Shown here: positions 55,077 through 64,000 of the stretch, piece after piece | Numbering within the stretch: position 1 is the stretch's first letter | Layout: every line of letters begins with the position of its first letter | Source: Bombardia bombarda | Taxonomy: Eukaryota; Ascomycota; Sordariomycetes; Sordariales; Lasiosphaeriaceae | Length of the DNA stretch: 64,000 bases | Assembly (NCBI GenBank): GCA_030512295.1 | Contig: JAULSR010000002.1 | Span: forward strand, 3,720,001-3,784,000 | Direction of reading: 5' to 3' | The notes under the pieces: model-generated | Seen by the model: only the letters and a program-made list of their open reading frames with translations | The model's database searches: none | Told to the model about the DNA's origin: nothing | Position numbers and translations under genes: made by a program

Positions 55077-56543
55077 TCATGGCTTCCATGCATCTGCCGC
55101 TGCCGCTGCCACCCAACCTCCACGTTCAGCGTTCAGTCTTCCACTGTTGCTCCTCGCGGGCGTATCAAATATTCGCATCTCGCCCGAATCCAACTCCCAG
55201 ATACCATCCATACTCGTTGGGTCGGCATCACCCTGCCGCGGCGGTGTTGTAAACTCTGCAGACGGCGGCGAGGGCAATTCAACATATTTTGGCCCTACAG
55301 TGCTGCCATCAAGCTCTGTTCTTGTCCCAGCCATCAAAGTTGCGTCTTCCACAGCCAGTTCAGACGGATGTAGTGGTGGCCCCTTTTCCCTAGCACCATC
55401 TCCATTACCATAAACATCGGCTTCCCTTCTTCTCTTCCGCTTCACCCAAATAAGCCAAGTGATAATCCCAATGCAGCACATCAATGCGGCAATGGAGGAG
55501 GATACAATGATGCCCGCAAGAGCGCCTGTGGATAGGGTTGATGTTGAGGCGCTAGCAGCGGCTGAGATGGACGTTTGGCCAGTACCACTTTGACTTCCAG
55601 TCTCACTGGTAGTTGTGAGCAGTGGGGTGATAATGACCGAGCCTAAGAGAGAGGTTGAGTTTGAGGAAGGGCTTGAGCTTTTAGAGCTGCTACTAAAACT
55701 CCTTTCCATAAGTATCGACCCCATCATCGTGTCCAAGAGACTCGTGAGTCCCGAGTCATACGTTGCCGTCTGAACTGTTATGAACGTCTCATAGTTACTC
55801 CAGTCGCTCGATTTCCAGATAAGCTGTACGGCGGGTGCAATTGAGAAGACTGTGGATAGTGATGTAGTCGTCGACGTAGATACATAACCTGACGAGCCGG
55901 GTTCAGTCAACGCATTGTCATCCAGTACTCCGTTGACACAGGTGGCGTAATCGAAGTCCCCCGCTTGCTCTGTCTCTGGAATATAGCATATTGGGAAAAT
56001 GTCAAGTTGCGAGTCGGAAGCGTACCCCCCAGGGTGCAAGGTATAGCTTCTGTTTGTAGCAAAGCAATAAAGTCCATTTGTCAGTGCTGTTACAAGAAAA
56101 AGGCGAGATAGCTCAAACAAAGTAGGGTAGGTAAGGTAGGTATGTACTCACGGAGGACAGCAAAGCGCCGCCGTTTCGTCAGCTTCCAACAGTTTAACAA
56201 TATCAGACATTGGGATGTCTGGAACATATGTCCCACTGATTACTACCGCGTTGGTCTGCCAGCCGTCAGGGCAATATAAGCCTGGAGAGTAAAAGGCTCG
56301 CCCATCAAATTTCCATGATTCGGGAAGGCATTGCCAGTTGTCCAAACAGTCGGCCTGGTAGGCCGAGCAATGAGCGGCCCATATGGTGTCTGGATGCTGT
56401 GAGACGATACACTTTGCGCAAGCGGATGGTGGCGTAAAGGTAGAAGTCAAAGGCCCGATGATTGAGCGAGCAGCCAGTGAGGTAGCCGGAGGGGGGTCAC
56501 TAGTTGGTGTGGGCGAAGGGAGGGCAGGTGCTGATGCTGACAT
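55077..56543 (-). CDS. Single-pass membrane protein with Cys-rich ectodomain, 454 aa
   Basis: Exons 56543-56152 and 56049-55077 join (GTGAGT donor, ACAAACAG acceptor) to give a continuous CCPPSYTLHPGGY. The N-terminal half is Cys-rich (PPSACAKCIVSQHPDTIWAA, CSAYQADCLDNWQCLPESW, CPDGW, ALCCPP). The segment with AVQLIWKSSDW follows, then a Ser/Thr-rich stalk and one membrane helix (GALAGIIVSSSIAALMCCIG and on) with a basic stop-transfer VKRKRRRE. A cytosolic tail of about 110 residues ends ADAWKP. The design resembles fungal wall-sensor-like proteins. A cleavable signal peptide is not obvious at this start, so either an upstream exon is missing or targeting uses the TM segment. A broken paralog lies directly upstream at 57061-57520. 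Confidence 0.72.
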
Positions 56544-57060
56544 GGCGAGTGCCTATATGGGTCTCAGAAGTCTATGTTCAGGTAAAGAAGAAATAGAAAG
56601 AAGAGCGGAAAGAAGAGCGGCAAAGCCAAAGGAAAAGGAAAGTCCACAACGAACGGCTGGTGGCGCACACTGAGACTTTTCCAGCCGCATAAGCTGCTCT
56701 CTACTGTTCAAAATGTTCTAGACTATATTTGTTTGTGTGCGCCGTGACACAACACCTGGACCTAGATCTACTCCTTTTTAACAAATCATTGCCCCCCTGT
56801 TACTCAAAGTGTACAAAAGCCCAGACAATTTTCAATTTCGTGTGCATCGATCTGTACAACTCCATCAGAGGGTTCAATACATAGAGGTACTCATAATACT
56901 GCATTCGGCGTCAGTAACTAAGGTGAGTAAGGTACAGTGCATTTCCTAAAGCCACCGGTTCTAACAGACCCGGTATTCTCACTGACCAAGAAAGAAACCC
57001 GGATGCTGTCCCTGAGAGTGAAATTGTTTCTATAGCAAGATCTAGATCCGTAACAAGGTT
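56544..57060. other. Spacer between the membrane-protein gene and its relic
   Basis: Promoter-side sequence of the 55077-56543 gene; nothing else is recognised. Confidence 0.3.
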
Positions 57061-57520
57061 TCAGTTGTGAGTGAATTGCTTCTTCCTCTTCCTTATATGC
57101 TTAGCGAGACGGATTCCAAGCACCATACAGCACAGCAGCCCGACAATAGCACAAGACGCAATGATACCGGCGAGGGCACCTAGAGAAAGGCCTGAGTTTG
57201 AGGCGCCGGCGGCGGAAGGCTTATTCGTATTAGTGGTAGTAACAGAACCCGTACCAACACCGGTACTTACTTGAGAGTGTGTATTGGAATCTGAGGTTGA
57301 GGTTGAGGTTGAGGTTGAGGTCGAGCTCGAGGTCAAGGCAGCCGTGCGAAAATGTTTTTCTATGGAGATTGACACCAAACTTTCCATGAAAGTATCATAA
57401 AGGTCCCACGAGTACCTAGGTAGTCATAGCGACTGATTGTGGAGGTGTCCCGGGCCAAAGATTGACCTCCAAATGGCCAACCTCCAGTACCCCAATCGCT
57501 CGATTGCCACACCAGAAGGT
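57061..57520 (-). pseudogene. Truncated paralog of the neighbouring membrane protein
   Basis: The minus strand reads LVWQSSDWGTGGWPFGGQS (compare LIWKSSDW next door). After a frame change near 57415 it gives YDTFMESLVSISIEKHF, then a (Ser-Thr)n stalk (TSTSTSTSTSDSNTHSQ) and a membrane helix GALAGIIASCAIVGLLCCMV with KHIRKRKKQF and an immediate stop. The Cys-rich ectodomain and the long cytosolic tail are absent. It is a decayed tandem duplicate or a drastically shortened form. The Ser/Thr stalk comes from a hexanucleotide-like repeat (GAGGTT) at 57295-57325. Confidence 0.65.
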
Positions 57521-58013
57521 ACTAGTTAATACCGCTCTTAGAAGTCCATACACAAGGAAGATAGAAGGAAGTAGAGGAACAAGACAACGGGGAGAAACAA
57601 AATGGACATGAGAGATTTGAAGCCTCGAGCAAAAGGTCGTTGTCGAACGTACCATGAGACCTTCCCAGCCACATCATTGACTCCTTACTAATCTTATCGA
57701 TGTCTATGTGAGCCGTGATACAGACTCTCCTAGACTAATACGCTCAGCCAGTGTCCGATGCACGGTTTAATACATGATCTGTACAACTCTATATTTGAAA
57801 TTCTGTATATGCCCACATCTATGTATACGTGCCAATGTGTATCAAACTGAACTCTGCGCAGCCGATATCTGCGACATCCCGTACGTATGTCTGCCAAGAA
57901 AACGACCGGAATCATACCCATAACCAGGTATTGTACACAAAGCCTCCATCAATCCAACGCCAAGTCGTGCAAAAAATAACAAAACAACCCCCAGTCCAAA
58001 CCATGTTTCACCC
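57521..58013. other. Spacer before the aspartyl protease gene end
   Basis: It has no supported gene. It contains the 3' flank of the protease gene and possibly further upstream relic sequence of the 57061-57520 paralog. Confidence 0.3.
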
Positions 58014-59594
58014 TCACAGCACCCAAGCAACCACATTGACAACCCCAAACGCCACCGCAGCACCCATGCCCATGCCCACCTTCACCCCAGCCGCATCATT
58101 CTTCTTACTCTCCGTCGGCTGCGGCGCCTCCGTCCCCGTCCCCGTCTCCGTCCCAGCCGCCGGCGCCCCCGTCGGCACAGGCGCATTAGTCAGCCCCATA
58201 CTCGTAACCGAGACCCTCGACGCCGCCGGGCCCGGCCCGAACGGAATCGGCGTAGCATCAGGATTACTGCCCGTGACCACATTCGTCGGCGCCCTCGTCT
58301 GGGTGACGTCCAAATTCTGCCCCGCCGTGGCCGTCGCCCTGTCCGACCCCGTGCACTGCCCCGTGCTCGACGGGACCGCATTCACGCCCGACCCAATCGT
58401 GATGACATTCGTGCCGCAGTTCGCCGCCTGCGCAAGATGCAAGTTGCGGTTATCCTGGTCATAGACCACGTACGCCGCGCGCAGGAACGAGTCCCCAAAG
58501 ACGGGCTCGTCGTCATCAGGCAGCACGCCCACGATGCAGAAGCCCTCCTTGACCTGCCAGATGAAGTCGGCGTAGGGGACGCTGATGACCTTGTTGTTGA
58601 AGGCAAAGTCCACGCTGCCCGGCTGGCTCGCCACACTGCAATCCACCACAAACGCGCCCTCGTCCTCGTCAAAGGCCGCGCCGGGGAACACATCTCCAAT
58701 GGCCTGGAAGATGGGCGTCGGCAGCCGGCTAAGCGTGCCGCCCGAGTCGAGAAAGACAGGCACTTGGATCACATCTGACGCAGAGGCAGACCCGTCCGGC
58801 AAAGTAATCCCAACGCCGGTCAGGTAGACCCAGTACCTGTCAGCGCCCGAGGGCGTCTCAGACGGGTCGAGAATAGGCAGCTTCTCGAGCTCGCCAATGA
58901 ACTTGCCCGTGTCGACGCCGCCAAAGATGACGGCGCCGTTGGGGTCGGACACGGCGCGCAGGTCGAGACTAAACGCGCGGCTGCTGATCAGCCCTTGTTT
59001 GGCCATGCTGTCGAGCACAAAGTCATATGCGTTGTCGGGGTTGACGGGCGGCGACAGCCCGAGGATGCCCATGGGGATGTCGAAGGACTCAAAGCCGATG
59101 CCAAAGATCTGGTCCGTGATGTCGAGGCCGTCAAAGGTCACTGCGTCGGTCACGTACTCGACCGTGACGTTGCCCTTGCCGTAGGCCAGGATGTCGGCAA
59201 AGCCCGTGTCCTGGATGGTGCTGCTGACGGTGTAGTCGAACTGGGGGAAGCTCTGGCAGTAGGCCGGCTGGCCAGAGGTTTCGCAGGATGGGTTCACCCA
59301 CAGGTCGGGCGAACCCGTGTCGAGGATGACGGTGATTTTCTGGGCGGGGGTGCCGACGTCGATATCGATGGTGTAGGTGGTGCCGAGCCTCTGGTTGGCC
59401 ACGGTGACCTCATCGGCGTCGCGCTTGCTGCGCAGCTGGGGGGCGCCGGGGATGGCACTGACGCGCTTGTGGATGAAGCCCTCGCCGCGGATGGCAGCTG
59501 ACTTCGAAGATTTCGAAGGGGGGGAATAATTCTTGGGAGGAGCTGCCACGACGGCGGGTGAGAGGAGGGTGAGGGAAAGGAGGAGGGACAGCAT
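58014..59594 (-). CDS. GPI-anchored aspartyl protease (yapsin-like, pepsin A1 family)
   Basis: A single exon of 527 codons. I chose the ATG at 59594 because MLSLLLSLTLLSPAVVAAPP is a clean signal peptide; the frame is open 35 codons further up. A propeptide ends at a dibasic KR (HKRVSAIPGAPQLRSKRDAD). The catalytic lobes show ILDTGSPDLWVNPS (first Asp) and PVFLDSGGTLSRLPTPIF (second Asp). The flap region, FGIGFESFDIPMGILGLSPP, and FGDSFLRAAYVVYDQDNRN are typical of the family. The C-terminus has a Thr/Pro/Gly-rich stalk and a GPI-signal hydrophobic end (GMGAAVAFGVVNVVAWVL), so it should sit on the plasma membrane or wall. Yapsin-like enzymes shed or mature wall proteins. GC-rich coding here produces long but spurious antisense frames. 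Confidence 0.92.
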   Translation of the reverse strand: MLSLLLSLTLLSPAVVAAPPKNYSPPSKSSKSAAIRGEGFIHKRVSAIPGAPQLRSKRDADEVTVANQRLGTTYTIDIDVGTPAQKITVILDTGSPDLWVNPSCETSGQPAYCQSFPQFDYTVSSTIQDTGFADILAYGKGNVTVEYVTDAVTFDGLDITDQIFGIGFESFDIPMGILGLSPPVNPDNAYDFVLDSMAKQGLISSRAFSLDLRAVSDPNGAVIFGGVDTGKFIGELEKLPILDPSETPSGADRYWVYLTGVGITLPDGSASASDVIQVPVFLDSGGTLSRLPTPIFQAIGDVFPGAAFDEDEGAFVVDCSVASQPGSVDFAFNNKVISVPYADFIWQVKEGFCIVGVLPDDDEPVFGDSFLRAAYVVYDQDNRNLHLAQAANCGTNVITIGSGVNAVPSSTGQCTGSDRATATAGQNLDVTQTRAPTNVVTGSNPDATPIPFGPGPAASRVSVTSMGLTNAPVPTGAPAAGTETGTGTEAPQPTESKKNDAAGVKVGMGMGAAVAFGVVNVVAWVL

Positions 59595-62168
59595 CTTGTC
59601 CCAGTGCAGGCGGCCTGGCCCGAGCCTAGTAGAAACAAACTGACGTGATGGAAAGAATGGAAGGGAAAGAGCGCTGCAGACAAGTCCAAACCCTAACAAT
59701 GCAATGCCGATGTTGATGTTGTTGACAATGATGAGATAAAAGTGATGAAATAAAAGATAACTACACCAACAGCGCCCCCATTGTTTATATGTAATCCGAC
59801 CGAGGAAGACAGGAAATTAAACAAACAGACAGGACCCAGGCAGCCGGAGCTCTCTGGCTCCCCACACACAGCGAATTGGAAGCTTGCGCCGGCCGCCCGC
59901 ATATCCAAATGTTGCGAGAGTGTCGGGACCCTGCTGGGGGAGGCGCAGAGCCAGGACACTTAGCGCGCACCGCCGGCTCAGCTCCCCCAGAGGGACCCAA
60001 TAGCACCACCCTGTCGCCCTATGTCGGCCGCCCATTGGGCCAAAGGTGCCCTGCTTGCCTGCCAATATCACGCCAAGAAGGGCCACAGTCTGAGCTTCCA
60101 TGTTCAGCTGCAGCTGCCATTTTCCAAGCCCACGATAATGCAAGTTTTAGTCTAGGCATCATCGGCCCCAGCACAAATGTCGATAAAAGGGGGTCCCTTT
60201 CACTTGATCCTTCCCGTCTTTAATCCCCCTTAAACGTCGACAAGCTTTATTGACCATCACTGGCCTGAACAAGTGGATTTTATCATACAGTCAATTCACA
60301 ATTATTTTGGCGAGCTTTAGTCGGCACCACACGTGGCCGAGCCACCGCCCGGTCTGGACCGTTGTGCAGATTCGTCAAGCCACCACCCACTCCCCACCCT
60401 GGAAGCTGCCCAAGCTCTGGAAGCTCTGATCTGTCTCCTGTTTCAGCCATCGTGCACGTCCCAATAAACTTCCCATGCGTACTTGAAGAAACATGCAGAT
60501 CTTGTTCTATATCCGGCAGTGTCAAAAACATCAGACTGTTTCAGTAGAAACCGCTTCCTTCTCCCCAGAAATCCCATCTCACAATTTCCTTCAAGCTCTC
60601 ATTTTTACACTGGCAAAAAAAAGCCTGGGCTGTTCCAAACGTCTTTCTTCAACCGCAGTCGATAGCTTCCACAGCGGCTGAGAAATATGCTATCCCACTG
60701 ATCGCCCCACTTTGACCCCAGGCTCAGCGACAAAAAGGGGCAAGCATTGCGACCGACATTCACGACCGGCCCCGCCACCGACCTTCCTTGAGGCTGTTGA
60801 TGACAAGCCCATCATGCGAGGTCGGAAAGAGGCGAAATTTGAACAACAGAGCCTCAATCTGCCATCCCAATTGACAACATTCGCCAAGCAGCCAACCAAG
60901 CGAACCTTACCAGGAAAGCTTTGCGGCATGCATCCCATCCCATCACATCAATGTTGGCGGCTTGGTTTCCATCCGTCCGTCGCGCACTTCCCCAGATGTC
61001 GGAACAGAGGCGTTTGACAGCGGGTGGTCCAAGCTAGCGAAGTGGAAACCCTCAACGTCCATCCATGGAGGGAAGCCATACACGGATGCTCACTTACCTT
61101 ACTGAAAGTGGATTACGTTTATGACCTGCAGTTAATGCATGACACGATATGCGTGCGATTGTCTGCCTGCTTCGATGCAAGATAAACTTAGATTCGGGTG
61201 CAGAGTAGAAGCTAGTCTTTTTTGATAATAGTGTTTGTCAACGTTAGACATGCTCATGGATTTTTCTGGATCTCTTGGCTGTAGTTCATATTTGCCCTTT
61301 GCTGGCTGCGCTTATTTATCAGTGTGCGTTGGTCTTCGACCTCATCTTGCGCTTGCTCTTACATTCAAGGGCGTCGAAATAGCATCTCTTGGCGGCAGCG
61401 CTAACAAACACTATCATCAATAATTCAACCATGAACAGAACAAATAGCATCTTAATATTTCTTCTTCTCATAGGGAATATAAACATAAATTAAGGACAAG
61501 CACTTCAAACATGATTCGACAAGGATCCAAGTAAGGATCCGTGCCTAAAAGTGGAGTTGAAGGGTTGCATGATCGCTGCGGAAACACACAGGCAGCCACA
61601 TAAACATCAGTTTCGATTCATTCCCAAACACAGGCAACCACCATAGTGATACACGTTGCTCAGATTGGAGATATGTTTCTGACAACTCTCATATTATACA
61701 CTCTTACTTGAATCTCCTGATACATACACGCATGCTTGACATGTAAAAATAGAAGCAAAAATCGTGTCGTCGGTGTGGGATCGGGTTTAGCTCGTAAGTC
61801 CCTTTTCGATAACAAATGGTAACTAATCCAAGACCACCAATACCAAACCATTGTCGCAGAACAACACACGTGTTTCTGTTTTACATCTCAGAATGCTGTG
61901 AATGAGCAAATATTGGCCAAGTGTGACATCAAGGTTTTTTGTGAGTTTTTTTGTGAAAGTGATAAACTTTTATACTGGTGGTACATAATAGTAAAAAACA
62001 TTAAAAAAGAAAGTGGTATCCTAGATCAATCATAGGTGGTATATAACATCATCATAAGCAAAACGCCGCCCTATCCAAGAACACGCCGCCCAAAATCATA
62101 GCGACCCTCCCATCATTAACCAAATATCGAAAACTCAACCCCCCTCAACCAGCCAAACATAATTCATC
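59595..62168. other. Long intergenic region
   Basis: It is the promoter side of the protease gene followed by the 3' flank of the last gene. It is GC-mixed to 60220 and AT-rich at 61180-62160. Several small frames are present but none has a domain or splice support. No RNA gene was recognised. Confidence 0.4.
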
Positions 62169-64000
62169 CTAAAAGGCCTGTCCCATGTACGGCGCTCCAC
62201 CCTGCTGCTGCTGTTGCCTCTGCCTAAAGTCCAAACTACTCTGGCTCCTCAAATGCTGATACGGCTGCTGCTGCTGCTGCTGCGGCCCACTCACAATGGT
62301 AAACCCATCCACACTACTCTGCTGTCTCAAATGCGTCGTCCCACTCCTAAACCCCCTCTCGTCCAGACTGCTCTGGCTCCTCACAATATTGAGCGGCAGA
62401 ACCGATCCATCCTGACTGCTTTGCTGCCTGAGATGCTGTCTCGAGTCCGAACCGCCGCCGCGCATATAATCCATGCTACTCTGGCTCCTCATCCCATTAA
62501 GCGGAAGCACCCGCTCCATGCTGCTCTGCTGGCGCACATGGCCGCCCTGCTGTCTTTGCGATTGCGCTAATGATTGTTGCGACGGTGAAGGCGGCAGCTT
62601 GCCCAGAGGCGGCGACGTTGGCGGCTCAGGTGAAAAGTTGTAGTACTGATGCTGCTGGTCGTCGTGGGAGAGGATCGGGCTGCTGATGGGGTCGTTGAGG
62701 GGCAGGTTGCCGGTGGGGACGCGGCGGACGTCGGAGCGGGACCGGCTCTTGCGTGGGATTTGGGGAGGCGCGGGACTGTCTGAGCCTCCGAGGCGGGCGG
62801 AGGCCGTGCCCGGTGGGGAGGGGCTGCCGTTGCTGGCGCTACCGCTGCCTGTGGGCGAGGGCGATTGGGAGGAATTGGGGAAAACGCTGTACATTGCCGG
62901 GCGGGGTGATGTCGGTTGGGGTGGTGTTTGAGACTGGAGCTGGGTCTGCGACTGGTTGGTGATGCTGCGTCCACGGCTGTGGTTGCGCGAGTGGTCCTGG
63001 GCTACCTGGAATTGAGCTGCCTGGGCTTGAGCGTGGGTTTGAGCGTAGGTTTGAGCATGAGTTTCGGCGTGAGCTTGTTGAACAAAGAAGGGGCCGCTTT
63101 GGTCGATGAGGGGCAGCCTGTTGTCAATCATGATCTCGGTCTCGTGGACAGACATGCCCATGGAAGGTTTCTTCTCGATGCTGGGAGTTTGAGAGCGGTT
63201 GCCCGGGTTGGGACTGCTGAAGTTGCGGTATGTAATCTTCCCATCGCCACCACCGCCATTCTGCTGTTGTTGCTTCCTAAGTGCTTGGCTTTCGCGACGC
63301 TTGACGGCCTTGCGGCGGATTGTCAGGCGCTCTGTCGCAACGTGTTAGCTACATGCAGCGAAGTTAAAGGAGCTCTAGAATACTCACCACTGAGGATCTG
63401 CATAAACGTAAACACGGTAAGGGCAATCAGCAACACCGGCACCAGCTGCCCAAACGATGCAGGGTCATTCTCAGGATTTACCCCGTCTGGCTTGCTGATC
63501 CAGCCAGACCCGTCAACCCAGGCGCGCAGGCCGACAATGTACAGCGTCGAGGAAACAATCGTCCACCCCGCAATCCCCAAGCCGGCGACTAGGTAAAGCC
63601 CGAAAAAAGCATGCAGTATCCGCTTGTTGAACATGAAGCCACACGACCTCCGCATCCACGACACGGCCTTCTTCCGCCGCCCATCGTGGCCCGTTCCACG
63701 CCGGACGAAGCGACCGACGCTGACAAAGACAGCCACGACATAGAATAAAAACATGACCAGGTACTGTGTCCATCCGGGAATCTGGGCCTTGAAGAAGTCG
63801 GCGGCGCTGCCCTGGAAAGTGTGCTGCAAGGAGCTGGCGAACTGAGCCGAGCTGCTCTGGAAGCAGGCAGCGGGGAGGAGTATCACGCTAAAGGTATCGG
63901 TGGCGGCGGGAACCTCAGTCGGGAAGCCAAAGGAGCCGACGCCCTGGTTGGACAGCAAGATGCCCGTAACGGTGTAGACGAGGGCGGTGACTACGATGCG
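62169..64000 (-). CDS. Multi-pass membrane protein with repetitive phospho-motif tail (5' end outside window)
   Basis: Two exons are visible, 64000-63388 and 63331-62169, joined in frame (GTGAGT...CGACAG); the N-terminus lies beyond the window. At least four membrane helices are seen: RIVVTALVYTVTGILLS at the edge, YLVMFLFYVVAVFVSVGRFV, the HAFFGLYLVAGLGIAGWTIV segment, and FGQLVPVLLIALTVFTFMQI. The basic stop ERLTIRRKAVKRRESQALRK follows. The cytosolic tail of about 380 residues is Gln/Ser/Pro-rich with AETHAQTYAQTHAQAQAAQ. Near its end it has six units alternating R-Q-Q-S-S and R-S-Q-S-S (for example VRQQSSMER, MRSQSSMDY, LRQQSSQDG, VRSQSSLDE, LRQQSSVDG, LRSQSSLDF). I do not recognise a named family. 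The motif array looks like a target for basophilic kinases and 14-3-3-type readers, by inference. Confidence 0.75.

Noticed and set aside
58829..59501. Plus-strand Val/Gly/Asp-rich frames over the aspartyl protease
   Set aside because: Antisense shadows of GC-rich coding sequence.
62180..62290. CTG/CTGTTG trinucleotide run as a non-coding microsatellite
   Set aside because: It encodes the poly-Gln stretches of the membrane protein's tail in frame, so it is part of the gene.

Overview
The window is nuclear DNA of a filamentous ascomycete, most likely a Sordariomycete. Genes are spliced with short GT-AG introns of about 45-145 nt, and branch-point-like CTAAC motifs are visible. The recognisable content is typical of such fungi: a fungal UDP-galactose-type transporter, a MER3/HFM1 meiotic helicase, an ACS/Dal5-type MFS permease, NACHT STAND proteins, a yapsin-like GPI aspartyl protease and AT-shifted relics that look RIP-mutated. 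No rRNA, tRNA, CRISPR array or intact transposon was recognised.

Layout. From 0.5 to 17 kb lies a mostly conserved block: a tiny two-exon Cys-rich protein (541-876, -), the nucleotide-sugar transporter (3024-4742, +), the MER3 helicase (5415-9833, +), a Gfo/Idh/MocA oxidoreductase (10096-11376, -), an unidentified His-rich protein (13143-13967, +) and the MFS permease (14584-17016, -). From 17.7 to 38 kb lies an accessory island. It holds five diverged copies of one protein family (17748 +, 19547 + broken, 31372 -, 33373 -, 36896 - broken), a decayed PNP-NACHT-ankyrin gene (21202-24062), AT-rich debris, a TauD-type dioxygenase (28596-29871), a sedolisin relic (30044-30860) and a fragment of an MFS efflux pump. 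From 38.5 to 46.6 kb lie lineage-type charged or low-complexity proteins and two small spliced genes. From 47.4 to 52.9 kb lies an 8-exon gene for a 1659-residue patatin-NACHT-ankyrin-WD40 protein. From 55 to 59.6 kb lie a single-pass membrane protein, a broken paralog of it, and a GPI-anchored aspartyl protease. A multi-pass membrane protein with a repetitive phospho-motif tail runs off the right edge.

How the genes relate. The left block is metabolic and housekeeping and its genes are independent transcription units. The island looks like fast-evolving self/non-self or defence-type sequence: two NACHT proteins (one dead, one intact with five nearly identical ankyrin units) around a local paralog family. 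I read that family as chymotrypsin-like pseudo-proteases in which the catalytic His and Ser positions are replaced by Trp and Arg. The link between the paralogs and the NACHT genes is inference from proximity only.
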